Of a DNA stretch of 64,000 bases, positions 1 to 11,711 are shown piece after piece. Position numbers and translations under genes: made by a program. The DNA comes from Umbelopsis isabellina. Its lineage: Eukaryota > Mucoromycota > Umbelopsidomycetes > Umbelopsidales > Umbelopsidaceae. The notes under the pieces are model-generated. The model worked only from the letters and a program-made list of their open reading frames with translations, did no database searches and was not told the DNA's origin. Where the stretch lies: NCBI GenBank assembly GCA_016758905.1, contig JAEPQZ010000019.1:397462-461461 (forward strand), written 5' to 3'. Numbering within the stretch: the stretch's first letter is position 1; the number at the start of each line of letters is the position of its first letter.

Positions 1-72
1 AATAGAAAATTGGTTAGTATACTGTCATAAAAACGTTAAAAATAGCTATTGTCATAGCTATAATCCACTCAC

Positions 73-337
73 CCCCTTCCAACAAGAGGAGGAAGATGAA
101 AACTGAGATAGGGCAAAAAGGGTAACAATTGCACCTAGTCCCAGGCGTCTGACCATCTTACGACCTAAAGTACGAGAAGAGAGTGAGCAGAGTGGTAAAA
201 CAAACATGGATACGTGCAGGAGAGCCAAAGTGGCGATTCATACGCTTACGTCTGCACTTATTGTGCATAGGAGGAGCCTCGACGTCTTCATACATCGGCA
301 ACTGAGAGTATTGAACGTTGTCCTTCTTTTCGCTCAT
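73..337 (-). CDS. Edge-truncated single-pass membrane protein (5' part only)
   Basis: I do not recognise this protein. The likely start is the ATG at 337 (MSEKKDNVQY). Exon 1 is 214-337, a 49-nt GT-AG intron spans 165-213, and exon 2 is 73-164. Exons 1 and 2 total 72 codons. A second intron opens at 72 with a perfect GTGAGT donor and contains a TACTAAC branch-point-like site (bases 11-21, minus strand) just before the window edge, so the gene continues to the left. The protein has a polar N-terminal tail with a basic patch (RRKRMNRH) and then a hydrophobic segment (LGLGAIVTLFALSQF) about 50 residues in. This is the layout of a type II or signal-anchor protein such as a Golgi enzyme, but no catalytic domain is visible in this part. 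Confidence 0.6.
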
Positions 338-610
338 ATTTGTTAGAGTAAAGAGTAACAAGAGGAAAGTTAAGCAAACTCGTTGCCAATGTCTTATATC
401 ATGACGATTTTGGCATTTTGCCAAGAACCGAAGGTCCCCGATCGGAATTTGAAACATTGTGAGTGATCGAGATTTTATTATAGCCTCTGATTGTCAACTT
501 GCTGTGCGATTTCACGCGGCTCTAATTAAGAAGAGATATTGCCCCGTAGAAATAAACAGCGAAATCATAAGAAAAAACCAGATATAATAAAGTGAGAAAT
601 ATTATGAATG

Positions 611-3264
611 CTATAAGCTATCGTCCCCTCTCCGTCGTCGTCTTTCGTCTAATAGAGCTGGGCTACCTCGACCATTTTCACTGTCAGTTGATGGAACACT
701 TAACACGGTCGATGGACTATTCACAGTAGGCGGTACAGTTAATCGAGATTGATTATCATCCTCTTCTGGAACTTCCGTCACTGAGTAGCCCATTCTTGAT
801 GGCTTTCTATTAGGAACTGCCGAGGCAGGTATGTAACCTGAACCATCTTCGGGAGCCAGCGCCGAATTATTAGGACTGATGCCATGTTGATAATACGTGT
901 TCAAGTTCGGGGAACTGCCTGTTCTCGCAGTCAAATTCGTAAAACTGCCAGTTCGATTAGATAGTCCCAATGCAGAAGATGAACTTTTGATGCCAGAATA
1001 CTCTCCACCTGGAGTTGACGCAGCTGAAGACGGCCCATGCAGTCCCAAAGCAACACTGTCGCCACTGTATCGCTTTTTGGCCCATGGCCGCGTAGGTACC
1101 GAAGGCTGAGACCGTGTTGATGTAGCTGAGGTTGGTCGACGTAGGCCCCCTAATATAGGACTAGACCCAATATTTATGGAAACACCATCGGGGTCATCAG
1201 AGTCCAAGTTCGAAACAGACACTCTAAATTCACCATCATCGGCATCCAAATCGTAGGACGCCATTGGCATTTGCGTAAAAGTTCGATTATGCCTCCATAA
1301 CCGTGAGAACCAATAACGTGTTGTGCTTGAAAGGTCGCGCAGTAACCTTGACGGGTAATAGTGTGAATGTGCTGGGCGACCACCATGGAAAAATCCATTG
1401 TGGCTGCTATCTGAACCACCGAGGATCCCCGCAGTGGAATCATAGCCTTTTCCAGACCGTCTGCGAGCTCGACTGCGAGATATACACCACACCAAAACGC
1501 AACAAATGATCATTATTGACATTACAAAGAATGCCAGTGAGTGAGTTCCTCCCGGTAGCGATTTGTGAAGAGGTTTTCCTGATACTCCGATAACCTCTTC
1601 GAGAGGTGGTTCGCCATGACCTTGATTACCGTGTGGCCCTTCGTCATCTGTGCTATGACCAGGTAAGTCACCGTCAGCCAGTGGTATTTGGTCAGACACA
1701 TACTGCAATATGGCTCCCAAAGTCCATGAGACTTGGATATCGTTGATGGTATCAATGCTTTGAAATGGTGGGCTCCAGTGCTTGGCATTGACACTCTCAA
1801 TAGATTGCTCTAAGACTTCCTTCTCTTTAGCTGCAGTACCTTGGCCACCAGCGTCAACGATTCGAGGTATTTCAATACCATCATGTAACACGTTTACGAT
1901 CCAGGCTGCTTTGAAGCACTGCATTTCAAAACGTTGAATGTCTAAATCACTTGCATGCTTATGATCAGAGAGAATTTTTTCCCATGCCGTACTACAATAT
2001 TCTGTAGCTTTCTTCTCATACTCAACGAAATCATATACTCCTCCTAAGCCCAGAATATCGTGTGATGAATACCAGTATTCAGAGATGCCCACGAATTTGT
2101 TTACGAGCCAATCTATGTGTGGAGTATGCACACCATTGAACAAGCAGGGCTCAGTAGGACACTCGACGTCTTTGTTCAGCAATGGCAATGTGGTTTCTAG
2201 GCACTTGTCAAAAGATCCCGTTCCGTGCAAAGTTAGTGCAATACTGGTTGATGACGAATCTGTCAAATTAAGGTTGTTTGGAAGACATGGGTCATCCAAG
2301 TGCAAAGTATGGTGCTCATCTAATAAGTCGGATTTAGGACCAGCCTCAGCGTATGCTTTTTTTACTCGCTCTTCCAAATATCTCCTGCGCGCCTCATTGC
2401 TGCCATAACCTAAGAAGGTGGTGACAAAAACATCATATTCCACTCTCCTTCCGTCTAAGGTATGCAGTGTAATTTTCTCCAAATCATCCATATGCTCTTC
2501 CTTTTGATGATGCTCAGGTTCAAATGCAATTTGCGTGCTAGCGCCTCCCATATCGAGGAACCCAAAGGTGTGATGTTGTTCGCGGATGCCGGCAGCATTT
2601 TTGGGTTGATCACTTAGCGCTGCTTCAATACTGGCATCAAATCCTCCCATAAGGTAATTGACAGCCGTCCAGCCGTACAACCCTTCCATTTCTCCAGATA
2701 TAATCTTGATCTGTTGGGCACAGTTATCTAATTTGAAATTTGAATTCTTTTGGATGTAATTACAAGTAGCTCCAAGAATCTCTTGCTGATCTGCTGCGGG
2801 AAGTAATCGCATTCCTGCTGTAGCCATCAGAAATATGGGTGTCTGTTTATGTTCTTGAGCAGGTACGACCTCCTCCGCAAAGTCCAACAACATTTTCAAA
2901 TGCTCGCCTATATCTTGGGTTTTTCCTGCATAAGATGATATGCCTAATGCATGATCCGATCAATAAATAAGTCTTTTCATAGATTAACTCCATGCGGAAA
3001 ATAAAAACCATGATGATCCCCCATACCTGGATGTTCTTTGAGTGTCCATTTTAGACCCAATTGATCTCCTCGTTCAACAGTAGGTATACGCCCCTTTAGT
3101 GCGTCCGGTGGCTGTGTTTCCACTAGGTGATTGTAGTCTTTCCATGAGTAGATGTGAGCTCTTGAGCCAGAGGATCCGGCATCGATAACGATTCCGTAGC
3201 GACGGTTCTGTAACCAGTCGCTATTGGAACCAGTGTCTTGGTCAGACGCTTGCAACGCAGACAT
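611..3264 (-). CDS. YND1: Golgi apyrase / nucleoside diphosphatase (GDA1-CD39 family)
   Basis: Hydrolyses nucleoside di- and triphosphates in the Golgi lumen, removing the inhibitory NDP left by glycosyltransferases. Exon 1 is 3027-3264, an 83-nt intron is 2944-3026, and exon 2 is 611-2943. The sum is 856 aa, in frame. The apyrase conserved regions appear in order: VIDAGSSGSR near residue 25, PGISSYA across the splice junction, ATAGMRLLP, then LDMGGASTQIAFEP. A strong transmembrane segment (AFFVMSIMIICCVLVWCI) lies about two thirds along and is followed by a long Ser-rich cytosolic tail. That architecture fits yeast Ynd1 rather than Gda1, whose membrane anchor is N-terminal. No signal peptide is evident at the N terminus. 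The tail of more than 250 residues is longer than I would expect for the catalytic role and may be regulatory. Confidence 0.92.
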
Positions 3265-4093
3265 AAATTCAAAAAATTACTTCTGTTCAAGACAGATGCG
3301 GTGACAGGAAGCGGGTTATTTCACGATGGTAGTCTATGTTCAGGATGTTAATGTAGTCAAGTAAACATAATCTTGAGGTAGCTGTACTGATTGCTGATGA
3401 AGTCTGGACAAGCGAGACTCTAATGTGAAATTATATATTGTCCAACAGTGATGATCGAATGAGGGTGCCTGGCTCATAATTTTTTACCAGCGCTGGTTTT
3501 TGGCGGGGCATACGTGGCTGGGTTGGATTTATTTCTTTGCTTGCGGCTGTAAATGGCTGATCGGCAGTATTTAAACTGTTGTATCTATAATTCAGAAGAC
3601 AATAATAGTAGCTACAACTCCAGAGAAAAATTGTGAGGGACTTATAAACAACTAAGTAAGATATACATGAGAAATTGTTCGAATTGATGGCAAGTCTGCT
3701 GGAGCTGTCTTTTCTCCTGTTCAACTAGATATCTTGGTTATCTTGGTGTATGGACAATCAGCAAATGAGGAGATGAACCCCCACTTAATAGTTTATTTGT
3801 ACTGCATTGCTACACTCTTTGAGTATCAGATCAAAAGGCTACTATCTTCTTCAAAAGCGTGAATTGATGTTAAAGGTGTGCCTTGAAAGGGCAAAAAGTG
3901 AATCTTGGAAGCCGAATTGCAACTTATGATTTCAATGCTGCCGCTATCAAACAGACCTTCAATATATAAGAACATACATAAACATAGGGAAAAGTATAAT
4001 TTACATTTAATTATCAGCTAAGGAAGACGTTGAATTGCTTGCGATATCGCAATCTTACATATTCCATTGATTGGTCGGCTGCTGATGGGCCAA
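3265..4093. other. Intergenic, no supported gene
   Basis: Upstream region of the apyrase gene. A 97-codon minus-strand open frame (3431-3724) is present, but it has no recognisable domain and looks like chance. Nothing else was seen. Confidence 0.5.
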
Positions 4094-4390
4094 TCAGCTG
4101 GGTTTGACCGACACAATTGCCTTTTTTTTCTTTGGTCTTATCAACCTACCCCATTCGAATTTACCTCCAACCAATCCCACTGCAGAGTGAATGACGGATA
4201 CCGGCCACTCCATACCGTCATTAGGTAGCCGGCGACGATATATACTCGGTATCGTCTCGCTGCTTATGGTCGTAGTGATATGGGTATCGTCGTCTTTTGT
4301 TATGAATGTAAGTGCCTCAGGTGGCAAAGTAAAATAGCACTCATGGTCACTGGCTATGTAAACATTACTGACAACGACATTGCAGAGCAT
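4094..4390 (-). CDS. Small hypothetical protein, 98 aa
   Basis: I do not recognise this protein. It is one uninterrupted frame from an ATG at 4390. The composition looks protein-like: mixed hydrophobic and polar N-terminal half, then a basic end containing RPKKKK. There is no signal peptide or membrane span. It lies 144 bp from the divergently transcribed transporter gene, so the two could share a promoter. It could also be a chance open frame or the last exon of something longer. Confidence 0.35.
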   Translation of the reverse strand: MLCNVVVSNVYIASDHECYFTLPPEALTFITKDDDTHITTTISSETIPSIYRRRLPNDGMEWPVSVIHSAVGLVGGKFEWGRLIRPKKKKAIVSVKPS

Positions 4391-4534
4391 CTTTGGCGAA
4401 CGATCCTATAACAAGCCGTTCCTGATAACTTATGTCAACACTGCCTCGTTTTCACTATACCTACTACCTTTCCTTCTAAAACGCAAGTTTTTAAAGAAGG
4501 ACTCCAAAGAGAGGTATATGTTCTTAGCCAGACT

Positions 4535-5957
4535 ATGTCTATCAAGATATCGCAACTAACTGATCTTAATAGTGGCATTGACCGCTCCTCTCGACCGGTA
4601 TGTCTCGTACCTACACACCACAATGACGATATTGTATCTGATGAGCCAGTTATACAGGATCATAGAGCACAATTATTGTCAGCGGATAACCCAGTTGAAA
4701 CATTTAGCGAAAGTTCCTCGTTAATGGCATCAGACGAAGAGGATGACCAACTTGGACATGGAGTGTCATACGGCTCTGAACAGTCAGACAAGTTGACTAT
4801 CCGAGAAACTGTGAAACTCAGCTTGACTTTCTGTATCATTTGGTTCTTAGCCAATTGGTCTACAAACGCAAGTCTAGCATATACCACAGTCGGCAGTTCC
4901 ACTATCTTATCGTCAATGTCAGGTATGAAGAGGTAGTAGCCTGAAAATGTAGAGGAATTACGGTATTGATTAAAACAATCACGCAGGTCTATTTACGTTA
5001 GGTATAGGAGCAATGTGCGGTATTGAAAAGATCTCTACCTTGAAGGTAGCCGCTGTGTTCATTAGGTATGGCTGTTGCAAACTTATGAGCTCACGTTTGT
5101 TCAAGGCTAATGACTTGCATTTAGTTTGATTGGTGTGACGCTGGTGTCTTATGCCGACAGTAATAACTCGTCAGGGACACCAATTGACCAGCCGGAACAT
5201 CCTCACAACCCACTCTTAGGTGATATACTGGCCCTGATGGGTGCATTTTTCTACGGATGTTACACTATTTTACTGAAAGTGCGCATTCAAGATGAGTCGA
5301 GAATGGACATGTCGCTTTTCTTTGGATTCGTAGGCGCGTTCAATGTCGTTTTGCTTTGGCCCTGTTTTGGCATATTACATGTACTCGGTATCGAAAAATT
5401 GGAACTGCCTGGCGCAGGAGCTATTTGGGGCTTGATTATTTTAAATGCTTTGATTGGCACTTTCCTGTATGTTTTTTAATTAATCTGTCTATTTGAACGA
5501 TGGCTATGTTCTAACCTATCGCCTCTAGTTCTGATTATCTTTGGCTACTTGCAATGCTGATGACTTCTCCATTGGTTGTAACACTCGGCCTCTCTTTGAC
5601 TGTATGTATATTGATATGCATGACTGACTCGTCCTGAGTAATTATTAACAAACCTTTTATTAGATACCAATTGCTCTCACTGGAGACTTCTTTTACAAAC
5701 ATGTGGTACCTAATTTACAGTATGCTATTGGTGCTATTCTGGTAATCATTGGTTTCCTGTCGGTCAACATGGCAGCATTATCTGAGGTGGATGAAGCTGA
5801 AAGTCATGAAGGCCGACAGCTTGTGCCACAGGAAGATTCTTTCCATCCATCTTTAGATATTCAGCAGAGATTATCTGCTGAGCATATACCCAAAAGCTCG
5901 GAAAGCTTGCATAGTAACAGAAGCTATCAATCATTGGATCAAGCTGGACCTCGATAA
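4535..5957 (+). CDS. EamA/SLC35F-type membrane transporter
   Basis: Multi-pass carrier of the drug/metabolite transporter superfamily, closest in layout to SLC35F5 and yeast vacuolar YML018C/THI74. The substrate is unknown. Five exons were read: 4535-4922, 4987-5065, 5125-5466, 5529-5601 and 5664-5957. They sum exactly to 391 aa. The N-terminal 85 residues are acidic and cytosolic. The hydrophobic helices that follow carry family-like strings: NWSTNASLAYTTVGSSTIL, KVAAVFISLIGVTLVS, GDILALMGAFFYGCYTILLK and SDYLWLLAMLMTSPLVV, with a final helix at AIGAILVIIGFLSVN. The C-terminal tail is polar. All introns are about 60 nt. The apyrase-side neighbour is divergent and the chitinase gene is convergent. 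Confidence 0.88.
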
Positions 5958-6180
5958 CTGAAAACAGTAGTAGCGACCACTGTGATGATTTTGGTGATGA
6001 AGAAAGCTTATCTTTTTACTTATAATCTATATTATAAACGATTGCCCTCATGTTAGACTCTCTTTTTATCAGAGACGTTTCTATGCATACATTGAACAGT
6101 TCAGTGGTTTGGTGAGTTTCAATTGTGATACGTTTATTTCAGCTATATGGTGGATATAGCATATCATGATCAACATGAAG
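5958..6180. other. Intergenic, convergent 3' ends
   Basis: AT-rich spacer between the transporter and chitinase stop codons. No gene was seen. Confidence 0.5.
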
Positions 6181-6230
6181 AATAACTTAGTAATAACTTA
6201 GTAATAACTTAGTAATAACTTAATAACTTA
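6181..6230. repeat. 11-bp tandem repeat over the chitinase stop codon
   Basis: About four copies of the unit TAATAACTTAG (plus strand) with a truncated copy. The array runs right up to and overlaps the minus-strand TAA stop of the chitinase gene at 6228-6230. It therefore forms the start of that mRNA's 3' untranslated region. Confidence 0.85.
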
Positions 6231-8409
6231 GAATGAGAAGTTGATGGTGCTGGGATCAACACCAACAAAGACCTTGTTTCCAGCCTTGCTACCCTTGATG
6301 TCGACCAAGACAGATTCGCTCTGGGCAGCAACCTTCTTACGGTTAGCCTTGATGGTCACAGTATTACCTGATTGACTAACAGTTCCAACGGTGCTAGAAC
6401 CAACAGTTTCACCGCTTGCAACGGTAAAGGTGAGCGTCCAGGAGTTTCCAATAGCTTTGGTGCTGGTGCTACGAACGTTGAAAAGACCAGAGAAAGTGGT
6501 AGCGTCAGCATTGGCTTCATCAACCACAAACGCAACTTGAGCGTTCTGGCTCTTGGTTGCTGGCACGGCAACAGGCTTTGCAGCGAGTGCGTTGACTGAG
6601 TTGGCTGAACCGCAAATCGCAGTATGGCCGCTAGCATAATCGCAATAAGCAGAGGCACCGTTTCCAGAAAGCTGACAAATAAGGCCAGAGGGACAGGCTT
6701 GGAACAGCCACTTTCCGTTGACGCATTGAGCGTACTGGGTACCAGAGCAGGCATATGCTTGAGTACATGATCCACCATTGACTGGGCAAGAACCAGTGCC
6801 TGTTGGGGTGGCAGAACTTGTAGTCTTGGTTGTTGTTGTCGTTGCCTTCTTGGTGGTGGTAGTTGTCTTTGTAGCAGAAGTAGTTTTTTGGGTTGTTGTA
6901 GTTGAACTTCCACAATTGTCGCCACTGTGAACGTATCCACCAATCACTGTGGCAAAGTTAGGACTGACCTCAGTATTATCATATGCCTCAGAAGCGTCCC
7001 CTGCAAGTTATAATAGCATAGGTTAAATCTCTCGTATCATTCTGCCATATATTGGCGAGGAATTTCAAAGTACTCACACATCATTACACCACCGAAAGAG
7101 CTGTATTGACTACGGAGAGAAGGTATAGTGGACTTCAAGGTGTTGGCGTTGACGTAGCCACTTCCAGCTGCGCCGGTGCTACCAGGAAGTCCAAGGAACA
7201 CCTTGACATTAGGGTTCACAGAACTAGTCTTGGCCCAGTTGTCCCAAGTATTGAAGTTGAAGCTACCGCCTTGAACAGAGCAGTAATTGTTGTCTGAAAA
7301 CAAAATCGTTAAACATAGCTCTTAAGAATGATTTTTGGCATACATTTAGGCATTAAACTTACAGAATTGGACCCATACAAAGTCATACCATGCACTATCC
7401 AAAGAAGCACCAAGCCATTGATCTGGGAAGGGGCATTGAGGAGCTCCACTGATATAATATTGCTTCGAGGTATCAGAAGCTGCATTCACAATTAGTATTA
7501 TGTATAAATGTCGCTTGATAAACTTCAGGTGATTTTAAGAAGAAAAAGCTCACCATAATGAGTTCTCATTTGAGTAATGAATGCAGCATAGCCGGTATTG
7601 GTTCCACCTTCAATATCCAAATCGAAGCCATCCAATACAGCAGTATCGAAAGGACGAAGACTTCCGTTGCCATTTCCGAACAAACCCCAGATTTGATCTG
7701 CATATGCTTGTGCAGCGCTATTGCTGCTGAATCCATAAGAACCATCAGCACCACCTTATCAATGAAATAGATTTTGTTAATGATACTGCAACATATAGCC
7801 GAAGCATATCGCTGCGGGGTGCAGCCACCATTATATCGATGAATTTGCTAGGCTTACCAAGTGAAAGAAGAATCTTCTTGCCCTTGCTTTGACAAGTTTT
7901 GATGTCTAAAAATAAAATAGATATTAGTTTTTGCATGAAAATCACACTTCAAAACAATAAATGTACACTTTACCATTTCCAATACTAGGGCAGTGGTATA
8001 GATTGGTGCCGCTAAAGTAACTGCAGCCGCCATCTTCGTTAGCAAAATCGATTTCGGGCTCGTTTCCTGGGCCGTAGAAAGTGTACAAGAATGACAAAAT
8101 GATAATGTCAACCGTGCTGTCTTGACAATAGGAAGCCAAGCTCTAAAAACGCAAGTCAATGGTCAAATTGGAAACCCTGATTTAAAGCACATATTGGCAG
8201 AAATCCTACTTGTTGGCCATTCGATGAATCCTGTCCCCTAAAGGCAGAGAGTGAGACGTTGTTTCCAGTCACATTATTGTGATTCTTGCTACTTACCAGT
8301 ACAAAGCATAATTGCCATTACAAGTGGCATCAAAAGCGCTCACAACAGCACTGGAAGCAAACAGTGCAGCAGCTGTGATGGCAGTAGTCAAGTAGCCTGA
8401 AGAAACCAT
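6228..8409 (-). CDS. Secreted GH18 class III-type chitinase with CBM19 and C-terminal module
   Basis: Endo-acting chitin hydrolase for wall remodelling or nutrition. Eight exons were read: 8297-8409, 8210-8237, 7974-8142, 7858-7905, 7554-7754, 7363-7479, 7078-7293 and 6228-7000. They sum exactly to 554 aa. The protein has an N-terminal signal peptide (hydrophobic run ending near VVSAFDA). It has a GH18 barrel of the hevamine type with catalytic DGFDLDIE (DxxDxDxE), a Thr/Lys-rich linker, and a six-cysteine chitin-binding CBM19 segment ([16 protein letters not shown] onward). The C-terminal 110-residue beta-rich module, ending [12 protein letters not shown], resembles carbohydrate-binding domains, but I cannot place it in a family. 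One exon is only 28 nt. The start ATG at 8409 is chosen because it gives a clean signal peptide. Confidence 0.93.
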
Positions 8410-10004
8410 TGGACTTGCGGATTCAGTAAATAGGTTGAGTATCTAACAGGTTACATCCCTAGTCAATTTATACCTTCGTATTAGGCGCGCGCAATTATGA
8501 GTTGGACACACAAATGCTCGCAGGGTCCATCGAGTGTACAGGTTTCCCAGACCCTGAGATTGTGTATCGTACTACCTGCACCAAAAAGTCATTCCGCACA
8601 CAAGTTTGAACAAGTTTTTGCTATCTGGAGAGCATGTTACTGTAAATATTTGGTGATACAAGGCTGCAAAGGCTAGATGGCGCGCAGGGTCCTGCACAAT
8701 AATTAAAGAGAGGATCAGCAGATAGGAACGCATGCAACTTTACATTGTTAGGTTTTCTCCAGTTGAATTTATATATTTTCTTACATATAAACGCGGACAG
8801 GCAGATTGATGAGCAATTAAGAAGTCTTCAATTTTGGAGAAGTACAGACAAGCAGGCCCTGTGCATAGAACCGCTACTGCATGTAATATGCAAGTGTAAT
8901 TTGAATTAATTGAAATGAACTCAGAAAATGAAAAATTGGCTATATGCATACTTGCTCCATGGTCTTTGTGTCTGTATTATCTCCACATAGTCTTCACCAA
9001 CGGGACCTTGCGTTGGAAATCGGGTAGCACCATCATGAAGTTTTCCTTTTATGATATATCTGACAAAAGCAGTAGCTGTTCCAGTGCCTGGGAAATTTAG
9101 GGTAATTTCCTCAATCTGGATATTCTAATTCCCATTATGTTTGCCGATGGCCACAATAATGAAGCTTTAACAGAAATATTGTACGGATCGAATATATTAT
9201 AATTTCTTTTTAAGGTAAAATTAACTCTCTGACTCAAGCAAATATATGAATTAAAAGGTAAACGAAGACATTGATTAAGGTTATTTAGCATAAGTCACTC
9301 AGTAATTTGCCGCTTATACTCTATAATACCGATGCAAGTAATTCATTTTACCAGGAAAATCACTTGCATGGATTTGTGCTACGATCGCGGGCAGCTTTTA
9401 ATATTGAGAGTTTGGCGATCACGGACCACTCGTGCGTGACAAGGCCGGCGACTTTATCTCGGGAAAGTGATACACAGAAGTGATGAGCATCATTGCCGAA
9501 TGCCACATCAATTTTTCTACCTATCAGCTTTCATGTGCTCTGACTTATTTTTAGTGCTCCTACAGCTATAGAGAACTATACAAACAGGCGGAGCAAGATT
9601 TCATGTAAGCAATCGATAACTGAACCAGAAGCGATTTGAGGCAAAGCAGCAAGGTAAATGTTCTTGGTGCGCGCAAATATAGTCTTGGGAGGGCATATAA
9701 TCGGATTTGGGCATTTTCACTTACTGACTAACACTTCGTTTAACCACTAAATAAATTTACCGGTCAATCTTCTGCTGATAGATCAGACCAAAGAATACCC
9801 CTTGTACTCAACAAAATTGCTTTAAACTAAAGAATTTATTACATTATGTTGAAGAAAGTACTTTTGTCATCCATGGCAACAAGTTTACTAGTTGCGATTG
9901 GACTATGTAAACATAACCATTTGCTGTGAATACTACTTTCTGATTTTAAGATGTTCTCGAGAGCACGGCCGTAAGTACTCAACGTTCGAGATGGTATATT
10001 ACTT
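8410..10004. other. 1.6-kb intergenic region
   Basis: Upstream of the chitinase gene and downstream of the next minus-strand gene. Only short open frames under 112 codons, without recognisable content, are present. Promoter elements are expected for the chitinase, but none can be named with confidence. Confidence 0.5.
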
Positions 10005-11323
10005 TTATGGTACAGCTTCTCCATCCTCAACATTTGTTTCTTTGTGTTCATCCTTTTTTTCTTGATCATTTTCGTCGAACGGAACGAATTCAAAGGAAGT
10101 GGATTCAATCTGCGTGGCACGCCTCTCTCGCTTAATTGCTTCCCAGTCAATTTTTGATTTCGCATTTTGGACATAAGCTGGCGTTGGTGCTACAACCGCT
10201 TTCGCAGTTGGTTTCTCATCCGCTTTTGTCCGAGCTCTTACTGATCTCGCCTTCACTAAAGCCGTCTGCGCAGGTTTCACCAATGGAGTAGTACGAGGTG
10301 CGAGAGGAAATGTTGTTGGTATAGTGTCGGATCGCGAAGTTTTGATGGGCTCATTGACCCTTTTAGGTTGTGCTAAATATGATAAACGAGCCGACACTGT
10401 TTGTGCTCTCCGTTCTAATCCACTTGGCGAGTTTGCGTTTCTATTTCCTGATGACTCAACAAATTAGCTGATGACTTCAGTCATGCACACGATGCTATAT
10501 TGATACAAACCTTCATACCCATTAGCATTATTCTTCTGATCCTGATAGAAAGAACTTGATATTCGACGAGGTGACGAGACCGCGATAGAGTTCCGCTTGG
10601 AGTTGTCATATATTTTGGCACTGGGTATCGGTTCGTTACTAGAACTAGTTGAAATTTTTCATCAGATCAGCTCGCTAAGTGCATAAAGCCGAGATATCTA
10701 CTGACCTTGTAATGATAGCTGATTGAGGACTAGCTTTTCGTCTATCAGCTTGATGGTGTTCCTGATCATCTGATATACCCGCTGCCTTGGTTTGTGCTGC
10801 AGAACTATTTTGCCGAGATACTCCTGCTAGCAATGAGCATCAGCTTGAGCGTTTTCAACAGAGGGACTTTTGTGTCTAATCCTCGCTCACCTTTTCCTTC
10901 ACTATCAACAGGACTTCGTAAAGAATGACTTTTATATGATATCGAATTCGGGGAACGAGCTGGCGCAGTTTTCTCCGGGACTATCTGTTCAAAGTGGTGT
11001 GATGGGCCATTGATGCTCTCAGGGTCCATAATAGATTTTCCTAAGTCGTACTGAGGTTCCTGACCTTCAGAAAAAAGCGTATGCGCCTGCTTCATAATAT
11101 AAGACATATGCTGCTTGAACAGAATGAGTACAATGTGAATCATTCTTACTGGATTATGCCTTTCAAGTAGCCGCTCTGTATGTAACTGTATTGTTTTACG
11201 GTCATTCGAGTATAACACCGCAAAGCATATCAGTTCTCGTAGAACGTTGAAAACCTCATATGGCGGCTGCTTATCCAGAAACTCATGAACATAAGGTGGA
11301 AAACTGGACAGGAATGCCTCCAT
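10005..11323 (-). CDS. Hypothetical protein: helical N terminus, disordered basic C terminus
   Basis: I do not recognise this protein. Four exons are supported by frame continuity. Exon 1 (10891-11323) starts MEAFLSSFPPYV. Introns follow near 10831-10890, near 10647-10706 and near 10455-10510. The last exon ends at 10005. The first about 100 residues look like a compact, mostly helical unit (VFNVLRELICFAVLY, MIHIVLILFKQHMSYIM). The rest is Ser/Pro/Lys-rich and probably disordered, with repeated SSP and basic clusters and an acidic tail (ENDQEKKDEHKETNVEDGE). No signal peptide or catalytic motif is visible. A scaffold or regulatory protein is possible, but the function is unknown. Confidence 0.65.
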
Positions 11324-11711
11324 CGCTGGTCAATGTTCGCTTGATTTGCAAAGAAGTTGTGTAACAACGGTTGAGTAGGTTAAATAAAGCTCTGAAATTT
11401 CAGCAATAGCAAGATTGTCAGCCAAGGGGGTCCTGTACCATGATACAAAATTTACTTTTCTTTTTGAGCTATCTCGAATAAAATGATATTTGATTCGTTC
11501 TATATACACGCCGAACAGTCGGTGACCATGATGTCAATTCTAATTAAAGCTATCGACAAGCTCATTCTATATTACAATAATTAAACAAGATATACACTTG
11601 AATATATACAATGGAAAGTACAATGGACAGTGTAACGAATAGGACAATTTTCTCTGTGACATATCACGGAGTCTGCAGTCGCCTTGCATTATCAACTCTT
11701 TCTTCAGGAAT
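11324..11711. other. Intergenic, tandem minus-strand genes
   Basis: Short AT-rich spacer between two minus-strand genes. It should hold the promoter of the 10005-11323 gene and the 3' end of the next one. No other feature was recognised. Confidence 0.5.

Noticed and set aside
3431-3724. 97-codon minus-strand frame before the apyrase gene
   Set aside because: No domain and low-complexity composition, with no splice partner found. Kept only as intergenic.
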